Positions 1-9,779 of a DNA stretch of 64,000 bases are shown piece by piece; the stretch's first letter is position 1; each line of letters starts with the position of its first letter. The notes below the pieces were generated by a model. It was given only the letters and a program-made list of their open reading frames with translations. It searched no databases and had not been told where the DNA came from. Location: positions 293,478 through 357,477 of the forward strand of contig SAUG01000087.1 of NCBI GenBank assembly GCA_011316305.1, in the 5' to 3' direction. This stretch comes from Rusavskia elegans (Eukaryota; Ascomycota; Lecanoromycetes; Teloschistales; Teloschistaceae). Made by a program: the position numbers and the translations under genes.

Positions 1-1454
1 TGAAAAAATACTTTAGACTATAGATATATTTTAATAGTTTATTATTATCTTTAAATAAAAGTTTTCCGTCTTTTTTTTAATTTTTTTTTATTTTTATTTT
101 TACCCGAATTATTATTACTATAATTATTTTCTCTAGTAGTAAATATAGTATAGATATTAAAGATTTTAAAATTATATAAGCGAATATAGTTACGGAACTT
201 TTTAATAAATTTATAATATTATTTTTCGTAATCCGTAATAAAATCTAGTCTAAATTTATAGTTTTATAAAAGTAAAAAAATTAGATTATAGATAATAAAG
301 ACGAAATCTCGTAATATTTTTCTAATATTTTTAATTTCTAAAACTTTAATATATTTAATCTAAAGATATATCTATAAATATTTATTAAACTATATTTTAT
401 TGTTTTAGTTTTATATAGAATCTATAGATAGCTTTTTATACTATCGTTCTATTTCTATAATTCTAGCGAAGTCGGTAGATATAATTCTAGATTATAGTAT
501 TTATAGTAGGTTCTATAAATAAAGTTTAACGAATCTAAAAATTATTAGATTTATTATTAAAATATTTTTATAAATATCGTCGATTATATTAGTAATTACT
601 TTCCGTTTTTCTTTATATTTATTATAGGATTATTTATAGCGCTATTTAATCTTTTTATAAATCTTTTATACTGCGCTAATTTATTTCTAGGTTACTATAA
701 TTATTAAACGTATTTTTATCGACGGAATATACGCCGAAAAAGTTAATTTTTATTTTTATTAAAGTTTAATAGGTTAAAAGGAATCGATATAGTTTTAAAT
801 ACGTATTTAAACTACTTTAATTTTAAAAATTACGATCTACTAGCTCTAATTTTTAGTTTAAACTAAAATAATAGATCGTTGAAATACTATACCGATAATA
901 TAGAAAAGTATTTAAATATTCGGTAAAAGCTAAAATAATATTAAAAAAAAATATCTAGTAACGAAATCTTTTTTTATATTCGCTAGTATATAGCTTAAAT
1001 TTATAACTATAAAATAAATTACTTTTTTTTCTAATCGTTTAGTAGATATTCTAGTAAATTAACTACTTTATATAATTATTTCTAAAAGAGCTATAGTAAA
1101 ATTTTTTTTCTATTAATAGTAAATATTACGATAAAAAATTCTTCTACTTATTATATATAAATAACTCTTTCTAAAATAATGAATATATATCGATAAAGGT
1201 TACTAGATATCGTTTTAGTTTATATTATTCGGGTTTATAATTATAAAATAATTTAATATAGATATATAATCGTATTAATTAAAATATATAAAAAATAAAA
1301 TCTATAGAATTACTAAATTATATAGAATTTGGCTATTACTAAAATACGTTAAATTTAATAAAGTAGATATTATATCTAAATAGATAAATTATATAATTTC
1401 AATAACTATTTTAGAAAAATTTAGATAACTTTTTTATAATAATTTCGCTATATA
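1..1454 (-). mobile_element. Ty1/Copia retrotransposon copy A, 5' part only, RIP-inactivated
   Basis: This is the gag-side end of a Copia element on the minus strand, cut off by the window edge. Base 1 aligns with about 46070 of Copia copy C, and the stretch continues to an LTR at 1242-1454. No frame is open. Almost all C residues that remain are in CG or CT context, and CA/TG are nearly absent, which is the RIP signature. Assignment to Copia comes from collinearity with copies B (30909-36513) and C (41084-47522), where reverse transcriptase motifs are readable. Rank of evidence: the repeat identity is seen directly; superfamily is carried over from the other copies. Confidence 0.8.
1242..1454 (-). 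repeat. Copia LTR (5' LTR of copy A)
   Basis: A 213-bp LTR matching, end to end, those at 30909-31121, 36301-36513, 41084-41296 and 47310-47522. The outer end reads TATATAGCG on the element strand, from an original TGTATA. The length is the same in all five copies although they differ by many C/T and G/A changes. Confidence 0.75.
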
Positions 1455-2174
1455 GGCTTTTATTTATACTGACTATTATAGTAGTTACTTGAATAGAATT
1501 TTACTATTTTGGAAAAAGATTATTTACCGATATAAAGAAAATATTAAACTGTATTTAGAATATAAAGTAGTAGTTTGTGGAATAGCCAGTCAGTTTTCTG
1601 ACAACAAGTAAAATAGTAGCCAATGATACAGAAAGGTCATCTTTGTATAACCGCTTCGGTCGGTTTCGCTACCGCTGATATTATAACTCGGCTATTGATA
1701 GACTGCGTTCCAAAGTGGCTCTAGATAACGCCATCTTAAATAAATTCCATTTTCGTTTAATTTGCTTTTTTTTCTTTACTTTTAGTCTTTTTCGTCTCTC
1801 CTCTGCTGTTTATATCTGTAAACTTTTAAAACTATATCAAAACGGGAATTTTACGATTGATTTAATTTTAATAGATATTTAAAATTTGATTAAAATTTAT
1901 ATACCCTTTCAGCTTTATAGCCGAAGTATAAAATTGGAATTAATATTAATTAGTTATATATCGGATATTTTCTCGCTAAAGTAATTTCTTTTAGTATTTT
2001 AAATAAATAACGTAACCTGTTAAAATTAATATTTAGATAGAATTAAACGATCGACCTTTTAATTTTTGCCGAATTAAATAATAATAATTTTTCTGCGGAG
2101 ACTAGCGAAACCGGGCTTATAACTATAAACCTTCAAAACCACACTAAAACGGGGGCCCTATAATTGACTTGATC
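1455..2174. other. Gene-free stretch, mixed RIPped and less-RIPped repeat DNA
   Basis: No coding sequence is recognisable. Positions 1570-1745 are relatively GC-rich and contain CA/TG, unlike the flanks, so this piece escaped strong RIP. The remainder is AT-rich and includes the two related segments described at 1810-2215. Confidence 0.5.
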
Positions 2175-2215
2175 TTAGTGGGTATTTGAGGTCTGATTGA
2201 GGTTTACAATATCAC
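1810..2215. repeat. Imperfect direct repeat, period about 307 bp, one unit RIPped and one not
   Basis: About 95 bases from 1818 (GTAAACTTTTAAAACTA) line up with those from 2125 (ATAAACCTTCAAAACCA) and continue through an AAAACGGG block in both. The differences are almost all C-to-T or G-to-A in the first unit. The second unit overlaps the 3' end of the broken gene at 2175-3467, so this may be its duplicated 3' region. Confidence 0.6.
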
Positions 2216-3467
2216 CTGTCCGTTTTGCACCTGCTTGCTGTGGCTGAGCCTGCATATGTTGCATCCCAAGTTTGAGAACCTTTTGCCAGTCCATCCCCCA
2301 TTCCGCCAGCATTGCCTCCATGTATTCGTCAACACTCCGATCTTCAAGCATGACTTCCGTAGCATCGCTTTCGCTCTCTTCATCTGACCAGATCACAATA
2401 TTATCAAATTTTGCCAGCTCACTGATCGTATGTAAAGCTTTCTGCTGGGCGCGTGCTTCTATGGAAATGTTGTTAGTGAGACTAGTGCCGACGAAAAATA
2501 CTAAACCTGCCTCTGCGAGGAAGGTTTAGTAGTCGACGAATGCTTCCTGCAGGTCTTGCCTAATCGACGGGTTTGCGAAGAAAACCACCACGGCGGCGTA
2601 TATCGACACTCCCCGCCAGAGGTCGGATAGGCCTCTCAACTCCACTTTGCCCTTTTCCTTATCTATGGCCTGGCGATGGGGCCATTAGGCATATAAACGA
2701 CCCAGATTCTTGCTCTGATCGAACTTACATCAAAAGATATCGGCAATAAGACGTTTGTCTAATGCCGGAAACCGCTTAAGCAATAACAAGATAGAGGAGC
2801 TCTTATCTAGAGGTACGCCCTACCTATAAAGATAATTGAACGAAGTAATATAGAGAGCTGACGGATTCGCCGGATTAGGTACTGGTACCGACTGTATAGC
2901 CGGATACGTCAAATGTCTATATTGCGTATACGGCGGAGATATTGCCATCGATAGTACTATCTGCGACGCGGCCCCGGTTAGTACATTCGTATTATACGGC
3001 GTCGACGCTATTTCCTACTGATTTACTATAGGAGATACCGATCGACTTCTAGTTAAATCTTCGATTTATTTACGTATTTTTAACAGTTCCTGTTCTTGAA
3101 TCTCTATTAACTAAATTCTAGTTCGATCGAATTTATATATTATGACGTTTGGTGGTTCTACTACAATCGGATTCGATAGAACAACGCCCGAAGCCGCCGG
3201 ATGTAATACCCGGATAGATAAAATAATATTAATATTATTACCCGCAAGCGCAGTTTCTACCGATAAAGATATAGATATATCCGAGGCGGTATTATCCTTT
3301 TATCTTTGCGAATCTAATCGTTTACGTTTTAGTCTAGCAGAAGCGTTATACTAAGTATTATTCGACTCGAAGGCGTCGGTCGCAGCGGCGGCGGCGGCCG
3401 TCTGGGAGATACTCGCGGCTTTAGACTGCTTAGACTGCTTGGACTGCTTGGTTTTACGAGGCGCTAT
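2175..3467 (-). pseudogene. RIP-broken gene of unknown function, multicopy
   Basis: Reading the minus strand from 3467 gives one consistent frame of about 430 codons, beginning ATA-GCG-CCT (most likely ATG to ATA) and ending at TAA 2175-2177. It is interrupted by stops at 2730-2732 (TGA), 2685-2687 (TAA), 2526-2528 (TAA) and several more above 2830. Each sits where Gln or Arg would fit, as expected of C-to-T change. The N-terminus has a Lys-Gln-Ser repeat and an Ala run. The middle contains KRFPALDKRLIADIF and LSDLWRGVSIYAAVVVFF, and the C-terminal part is acidic (SDEESESD) with DEYMEAMLAEWGMDW. I do not recognise a domain. A second, more damaged copy of the C-terminal 140 bp lies at 12421-12560 beside a piggyBac relic, so the gene belongs to a repeat family, perhaps an accessory ORF of a transposon. 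RIP is light below 2830 and heavier above. Confidence 0.6.
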
Positions 3468-3734
3468 CGTAATAATATAATAAGGTTGGATAATTAGTAA
3501 ATCGTTATGATAAAATCAGAAATATTATATACAGGTTTAACGAATAGATACGAATAAACAGATATAGATAGATACTTTCGTACCTAAATAAGATAGAGGA
3601 ATACCTTCGCTACCCTCTTTAGAGTCTAGTAGTAAAATACTCTAGGAACTCGTCTCCGGTCTACTAATCCTCTACTATATAGATCCCAATATTAAACCCT
3701 TCGGTACAGTTTAGTCATCCGCGCTGCTAGCAAC
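3468..3734. other. RIPped spacer ending at the gene-island boundary
   Basis: AT-rich sequence without coding potential. Composition changes sharply at about 3720-3735 from RIPped to ordinary genic DNA, marking the left edge of the gene island. Confidence 0.5.
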
Positions 3735-3854
3735 TAGTATACCGACAGTTTTGAAGTTATCATCTTTTGGATCAATGCCAGCTCTAAACAGAGTCCGGTA
3801 CAGCATCCGATTACAGCAGCTGAACTTCCGAATCCCATTTCCTTGAGAAGCCCT

Positions 3855-5458
3855 TCAGAATCCCTGCATACTCCTCCACCTCTCCCTCCATCCAGGAAAG
3901 AATGGTGCCTCATCCAGCGTCCTTACTTCCCACCCCTCCTCCACCATCCCCCTCTCCACCTGCTCCCTCTCATACCGCTCCAATGAAGGCAGCGTGACAT
4001 GCTCGACATACCAAGTATTCTTATATCTGAGAATCTGCTCGGGCCCCTGTGTTAACACGCGACGGGCCAGCGCGGGCACGTACGGCTCCTCCCTTAACGC
4101 GGTCAGGGGCGTGAATGAGGTCTTGAAATTGAAGAGTAATCCACCGGAGACAGGCATGCGACGGAGGGTCTGCCAGTCGACGCGCAAGGTTACGCGTCCG
4201 GGGTCAAGGTCGGGTGCTTGGATGTTGCGAAGTGACATTTCTGGGTCGTCTGGGCTTAGATGGAGGGGATTGTCGATTTCGAAGGTCCAGGATGCCCGCT
4301 GGATGGGATTGGAGCATGCAAGTTTGGCGAAGAAACTGAATTGGACCGCGCAAATAAATCATTAGCAAGTGACATTAACATCATGGACAAGGAACAGGAG
4401 GTGAAGGTGGCGGCTTATACCGTTCCATTGAGTACTGCATCTTCTCCTTATAGAAGGGGACTGGTGTGTGGATCTCCGGGAGCCCTTGACCAATAATCAA
4501 TCCCAGGTTCCACCCGATCGCAGAACAGATGACGCCGGCGCGGAGATGGTAGTGCCCCGTATGTGGATCTCGGAGCATGATGACAAAGTCTTCCGGTATG
4601 GTCTCCATCATTATACGCAGCGGGTGCTTGGTTCGGAGCTGCTGCTCCACTCCAAGGATTTTGTTCACAAAAATGGTCTGATCGCGCGAAAGGGAAAAGT
4701 GTTGGGGATATCGGTGGAGCAAGAATTGAAGAGTTGTCTCCATGGCTTCCTTGCACGCGAGTTCTGTACCCGGCAAATATTGCAGGATCGCCTCCCCCTT
4801 TTGCTCGTAGAGCTCCCTTCGTTGGATCAGTCTTGGCTTGTAGTATTTGGTCAGTTCAAGCCACCAGTCAGGCTCAAGCTTTCTCAAAGCTGAGCTTGGT
4901 TAGCATTGCCGTGAAGTACACTCATCGTACGCAGGTCGTCTTACACAGGGTCTGATGATATGCCCATCTGAAAGGTCGGTAGGGCCGTGGTAGAGCAGTT
5001 TCAATGTCGAAGTCTTCGTACGGCTGTGGATGAGGGATGCCACTGAGTTCTGCGTAGTTGGGAAAGTCACCTAGAAGCCTGACTTCTTCCAAGCTTATAC
5101 CTGTTGGGGTGAAAGTTGTCTCTTCGCAGTCGAGGTAATTTGCCTCCAGAGGTGTTACTGATGCCGCAGAAAGCTCGACATTGGGTCCGTGTCTAGTGAA
5201 GACCTCATGGAGCTGAGGAAGCGCTTCTGCAACCCGGGCCAAGGCCTGCCTTTGCTGGGGTGGGAAGCCATAGTCGACTGGAGCAGGATTCTTTTCAAAA
5301 CTTCTTTGCTTTTTCGAAGCTGCGGACAGAAAGAAGTTTCCTGACTTCCCAAACCATCTTCCAAACTGCTTTGCCAACCGGGCACGCTGTTCTTCGTGGT
5401 ATGCAAAGAGAACGATAGCCGGAAGAAGGATTGCAATAGCAAGCACAAAGAAGTGCAT
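3855..5458 (-). CDS. DUF3445 (HRQ) family protein, predicted membrane-anchored haem oxidase-like enzyme
   Basis: CDS complement(3855..4335, 4421..4889, 4945..5458), three exons, 487 residues. The intron at 4890-4944 (GTAAGA donor, GCTAAC branch, CAG acceptor) and that at 4336-4420 (GTATAAG donor, GCTAAT branch, CAG acceptor) both restore the family sequence. Residues about 3-20 form one hydrophobic helix, a likely signal anchor. Family landmarks follow in order: RPFRWAYHQTL, LEPDWWLEL, MMETIPEDFVIML, PHTGHYHLRAGVICSAIGWN, then PIQRASWTFEIDNPL and LRVDWQTLRRMPVSGGLLFN. These belong to PF11927 (DUF3445), whose characterised relatives are haem-dependent oxidative N-demethylases; activity here is inferred. 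The frame is intact, with no RIP stops. It shares a 390-bp divergent promoter region with the SET gene. The substrate cannot be deduced. Confidence 0.85.
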
Positions 5459-5848
5459 GTTATTTTCGATCAGCTATTCGTCGTCGCGGATTTTGCTCGA
5501 GTGAAATGGCGCAAGAGATGGCCAAACACCCGGGAACGAAAGATCAAACTCGTGAATAACGCCATACTTGGCTACGCCGGAGCCATGTCTCATTGTGCAT
5601 GATCAGCGAAAGTATAAAGTTGCGCCAGCGGACCTTTTGCGTAACCGCCTCAACGCTGACTGGTATACCAGAATCCACAGTTTATGACCGGACTGACTCG
5701 GTGTACTGCCGCCAGGCCATTGTTGATACAACAAGCAACAGATATAATGATCGGATCCCCATCCTCTTCAGGCAGCATCTCACATAAACACTTCAACTCG
5801 GAAAGCCCTAACACAGACATACGTCTCTCCCGCCTCGCCATAAGTATC
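5459..5848. promoter_or_regulatory. Shared divergent promoter region between HRQ and SET genes
   Basis: This 390-bp spacer separates two start codons pointing away from each other. A TATAAA at 5613-5618 on the plus strand lies about 230 bp before the chosen SET start. The in-frame upstream ATG at 5684 falls inside this region. Co-regulation of the two genes is inference from the arrangement. Confidence 0.45.
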
Positions 5849-6358
5849 ATGGATAGCAAAGAGTTCAGTCCCCACTGGCACCAACCCAGCCACCCAGATC
5901 GCCTTCTAGTCAGCAAAGGCGATCCTTTTGCTGCCAAAGCAACCTCGCTCGTCGCTCTTCCCGCAGGCTCACACTTTGCTCACATCACGAGCGCGACAAA
6001 GGTCAGCCAAAAGACCTACACCTCCGTCCAGACCTCCAAGAGAGACAGCATCGAGCTGAACTCCGACCTCGTCTACTGCAACCATTCATGCCAGCCGTCC
6101 CTGATTTTCGACATGGAGAAGTACGAAGTCCGTGTCGTGGATGACCGCCCGCTCCAGGTTGGGGACGAGCTTACGTTCTTCTACCCGAGCACCGAATGGG
6201 ATATGGTGCAACCATTTCGCTGCCGCTGTAGCGCTCCCAAGGGCGTGTGTCATGTCCGGATTTCGGGCGCGAGAGATATGGAGCGGGCGGCACTCACCCG
6301 TTACTGGTTGAACGGACATGTGCGTGAGCAATTGGCAGGGGTGGAAGCAAACCCCTAG
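5849..6358 (+). CDS. Small SET-domain protein with post-SET cysteines
   Basis: A single exon of 169 residues. I chose ATG 5849 because the protein then starts like small fungal SET proteins (MDSKEFSPHWHQPSHP). The same frame is open back to an ATG at 5684, which would add 55 low-complexity residues. The core shows LNSDLVYCNHSCQPSL (about residues 70-85), with the NHS motif of the SET pseudoknot at 78-80. GDELTFFYPSTEW follows at 105-117, and a CRC...C post-SET cluster lies at 125-134 before ISGARDM. SET proteins transfer methyl groups from S-adenosylmethionine to lysine. This family is very short and lacks pre-SET, so the substrate is unknown and need not be histone. The gene runs tail to tail with the MFS gene, whose stop is at 6652, 293 bp away. 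Confidence 0.8.
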   Translation: MDSKEFSPHWHQPSHPDRLLVSKGDPFAAKATSLVALPAGSHFAHITSATKVSQKTYTSVQTSKRDSIELNSDLVYCNHSCQPSLIFDMEKYEVRVVDDRPLQVGDELTFFYPSTEWDMVQPFRCRCSAPKGVCHVRISGARDMERAALTRYWLNGHVREQLAGVEANP

Positions 6359-6651
6359 TCAACTGAAGGGTAAGTACGAGCGAGCTCAGCCTGTCCTTGA
6401 CTAGAGGAAAAGCCAAAAATGTCATGCCTGTTTGGAAACACCGCTTGCGGTATATGCACTGCTCTTTCGTGCATCCAGCTACCGGCGCCCGACCATTTCC
6501 GACCCGAGAATCCCCAGTGTGCATGTAGTCCGAAGATCGGCATAGGCACCATTTGGGCTACGAAGTGGCTGAACATTGTAATCCTATTCTCTGACTATTC
6601 AATGTATGCAGATTCATCTTGACAGTTTGCAACACAAGATGTGTGATAGTT

Positions 6652-8240
6652 TTACTGGATCAACGGTCGCTCCTCGTCAAGTCGACCTTCGACGCCATTG
6701 TTGGATTTTACTGCGCCCCGGCCCAGAACTCCGAAACCTCCAAAGACCATGGTAATGCCGGTGAAGAGAACCAACCCAGCGTATTGTGTACCGTATGCAC
6801 CTTTGCCATGCCAGTCGTCCGTTAAGCCGATTAAACTATCACATACGAAGCCGCTCATCACGCAACCGATGCCTCTGCCCGAGGCGAACGCCCCCATAAT
6901 GACTGCAGTCGCCGCGTTCGGGTTCTGTGCCTTGACTTCCGTCACACAGCCGGTCCACGTCGCTGTGTAACCCCCAGCAAACACACCGTACGCGAAAGCG
7001 AAGACACAGAGGACCGGTAATGTGGTCGCCAATCCCCAGATGAGAAATACGGATATTGACGAGCATACTGCTGATATGAGCAATACCGTCGATATGTGAT
7101 AGCGATCGGTCAAGAACCCTATACAGACGAGGCCCCCTGTAGATGCCAGATTGAGCACGGGCACAGTCAATGTGGAGGGAAGCGATGGGAATCCGATCGA
7201 AACACCGTAAGCTTTGCACCAGAACTGTCAGCTGCTTGCACTGGCTAGGACTAGAAATTTTGGACGACGCACTTGGCAGAAAGACATGGGGCACCAGATA
7301 GCCAAAGCCGTTGACGACGTTGCCAATCTGAAATGTCCAAAAAAGCGGCGTGCGGAGAAAATCGAGATTTAAAGACAGGACGACGCCTTTCGCCGGAAGC
7401 GGGATCCGAGGCTTGACCAAATAGATCAGTGGTGAAAGAAAGATAAACTTCAGTCACAGAAATGTCAGCCTTCTACCATGATCGCTGGGGATCTTCAAGG
7501 GAGTCCATACCACGAACAACGCCCAAGCTCGCAGGGTGGTCCGGAACCCATAATGCTCCAACCCCCAGTCCATCACCCACGGCATAACGCAGCTGCAGCC
7601 ACCTGTTCCAGCCCAAAACACGCCATATGCCAGACCTTTCCGTGCGACAAACCACTCATCCAGATAAAACAAGAAAGGGTTGTATACCAGCGCTCCCCCT
7701 AAACCGTACAGCAGCCCCTGGCAAAGTACGAGGTGAACGACCCGAGTTGCGAACGAGGCGGCGATCAGTGAGGACGTGAGCAGGACAAGACCGAGGATCG
7801 ATACGTTCTTCCGTTGGGATGGCCAGCGCTGCAGTGCGATGACGCAGATCGGAGCGAGCAAGTATGCCAAACCCTATCAAAGCTGTTGGCAAAAGAGAGT
7901 TTATTTGGAGGATGAGTATATGGGTGTTGCCGTTACTGTTCCGCTAGTCCCAATGGCAGCCACGCCTGGCTGGTGAGCGAAGGCTTCGTGACTCGTGTAG
8001 TACTTTTCAAAAACTCCGTATGAGTAGGGGAGTCCTAGATGAGGGTTCAGCGTGAGTGTTACATGGCACGGCTGTCTGGGTTCGATCACCCCATACAATG
8101 CCCTCGATCCAGAAGGATCCAGCTAGGAACAACCAAGCGGCTCGGCCGCGATCTGGCGGAGGATACTTTGATTCCAGATCCTGCCGTGTTCGCGATGATT
8201 GAATGGAAGGAGTGGGCGTAGCTCCGTACGGTTTGGGCAT
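6652..8240 (-). CDS. MFS transporter, monocarboxylate-transporter-like
   Basis: CDS complement(6652..7211, 7273..7447, 7511..7873, 7937..8034, 8090..8240), five exons, 448 residues. All four introns are 55-63 bp with GT..AG ends. Exon phases close exactly, and the joins give family-like strings: IVWG/LPYSYGVF, GTSGT/GLAYLLAPI, WALFV/FIFLSPL and HVFLPT/YGVSIGFPS. A 40-residue hydrophilic N-terminus precedes alternating hydrophobic segments consistent with about 12 membrane helices. LTDRYHIS resembles the loop motif of the major facilitator superfamily. The PYSYGVFEKYY and loop pattern is typical of fungal MCT-type members (Mch-like, often called riboflavin or monocarboxylate transporters). ATG 8240 was preferred over an upstream GTG at 8267. 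No premature stops. The substrate is unknown; adjacency to the HRQ gene suggests, but does not prove, a shared pathway. Confidence 0.85.
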
Positions 8241-9244
8241 TGGATATGGAAGACTCGTATCCGTCACCTTGATTGAGGTGGTGGTGAATGTCAGATATCA
8301 AAACGAATGGCTACGTGTTGTTCATATCGAACTTGCTTGTTGAGAAGCTGAGAGGGAAGCTCGTGGCCCGGGATTGGAATAAGACACCCACTCGGGGAAA
8401 AAGACGCCCACTCGGGGAAAAAAGCTCTTGGGCTCGTCATCGATCTCACGCAAGTTCAACATAGCTTTGTGGCGTTTTCCAGCGAGATATGAGCCTCCAC
8501 ATATTCGCATGCACTCGGTCGAGGCTGGAACCTCAACGAAGCAGGTACAATGAAATAGTAAATGGACACTTATTTCCCCGTCGATCATCATACACGATAT
8601 TCTCCTCGGGGCAGTACGCATTTTCTCGAATCGGAAGACACTGCAGGCAAGTTGGGAGGGTTTGGCGGTTGAGCTCGTTCTTGACCGGTTGCTACCGATT
8701 GGGAAGCACCTTGGGCGTTAGGTCATTACTCTTTGACGCGCTCCGATCATCCAAACGTATCGTACGCTGCTACAGAGACATCGCTCTTACCCATAGTCGT
8801 AACCTCTACTGCCGCCTTCTCCCACTCCTTCTTAATGGTGTTCGATATGGTGTGGTAGGACTAGTCAACGCCTTTCACGCCCTTCGAATGGAGATAGATA
8901 GAGACTAGGTTCCTACTGCTGCGAGAAGCGGAGTTCTTCGGTTTCAAGATCTATTGGAGCTGGAAACGGGGTTGGATCCGGGGACAGATGTAGCTGGATT
9001 AAGATCGACAACGACGGAAAATCTCGGGAGCGCAAGAAGATAACGCAATTCGTTAGTAATCGCAAACCTCAAAGCTTTAGGGGCCTGAAACCTAACGGCA
9101 ACTATCTATGTTCTCAGTCTTAAAAAGCATAGACTTGATATGACGGCGAGCGTGCTGAAGCCTCCTCCTCCGCGTCATCCTGTCCACACGATCCGTTAAT
9201 CAATAGTGCTCTACCGCTCTAGTGTCGTTTTGTCAAACAGTATC
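8241..9244. other. Intergenic region without a recognisable gene
   Basis: The composition is that of normal genic DNA and is not RIPped. Short open frames exist on both strands (plus 8489-8908, minus 8322-8621), but neither shows family resemblance or clear splice extension. The first 180 bp would be the MFS promoter and includes the tandem 20-mer at 8381-8420. Confidence 0.5.
8381..8420. promoter_or_regulatory. Two tandem copies of a 20-bp motif upstream of the MFS gene
   Basis: AAGACACCCACTCGGGGAAA (8381-8400) is followed directly by AAGACGCCCACTCGGGGAAA (8401-8420), differing at one base. They lie 141-180 bp upstream of the transporter start. The CCCACTCGGGG core is half-palindromic, so a paired transcription-factor site is possible; this is inference from position and repetition only. 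Confidence 0.4.
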
Positions 9245-9724
9245 TCAATCGTTCGTGCCGCCATTCTGTACGAAGGTATCCATAGTCCATCCAAAGTTGC
9301 GATTGAGACGCCTCGCGATCCTTCGAGCAAGTTGTAAAGGCAACTTGCTCTCTGGGTGAGGTTCGTGGAAAATGATATTGCCTTTCTCGGATGCGAATAG
9401 CTAAGCAGAGCCTTGTAGCTTCTTTGCTCCGAACCCGACGTTAACCATCGCTTTCTTGAATTCTTTCCAGGGTAATTCTCCTGGCAAAGTGTCGCCGACT
9501 GGTTTTCCGAACATTGCGGCGAAAGTGTTGAAGATCTTCTTCTTGACTGTTAATAGAGAAACACCTGTCGTGTTCTTGGCACCAAGGACTTGTCGCGTCG
9601 ATTCGGTCTTGTGCTGCTGCTCGTGGTCCGAGCAGAGGTGGCGGGTCTTTATCTTTTCCTGTATTGTCGTCGTAGTTCGCGATCGCTCAATGGTCCGCTC
9701 GGTTCGCTCTACTAGTGTAGCCAA
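9245..9724 (-). pseudogene. C-terminal fragment of a fungal protein of unknown function, broken by TAG
   Basis: The minus-strand frame runs from about 9724 through KTRHLCSDHEQQH and LPGELPWKEFKKAMVNVGF. It hits TAG at 9401-9403, then continues in the same frame with IIFHEPHPESKLP and ARRIARRLNRNFGW to TGA at 9245-9247. The PW..F..AM...GF and FHEPHP....ARR..RRL.R.FGW pattern is the common C-terminus of a large family of fungal hypothetical proteins (many carry DUF6604 at the N-terminus, from memory). The TAG sits where those proteins have Trp, so TGG to TAG, a RIP-type change, is the simplest explanation. Upstream of 9724 the sequence becomes RIPped and the remainder of the gene is not visible. 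Confidence 0.6.
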
Positions 9725-9779
9725 AATGAGGCTATCCCATCCGCAGCTAGGGTCGCCGATTCAGGGGCTCCCACTATAT

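Noticed and set aside
1571..1590. AATAGCCAGTC resembling the right end of the hAT-like MITE
   Set aside because: The terminal TA and the preceding CG-rich arm are missing, and no left end or 8-bp duplication was found.
8489..8908. 139-codon open frame on the plus strand
   Set aside because: Arginine- and leucine-rich without family resemblance, codon use or splice context; an overlapping open stretch exists on the other strand. Likely chance in unique DNA.
9325..9350. Perfect inverted repeat GAGCAAGTTG/CAACTTGCTC
   Set aside because: Lies within the coding frame of the broken gene (LP-QLARR region), so more likely chance than a terminator.
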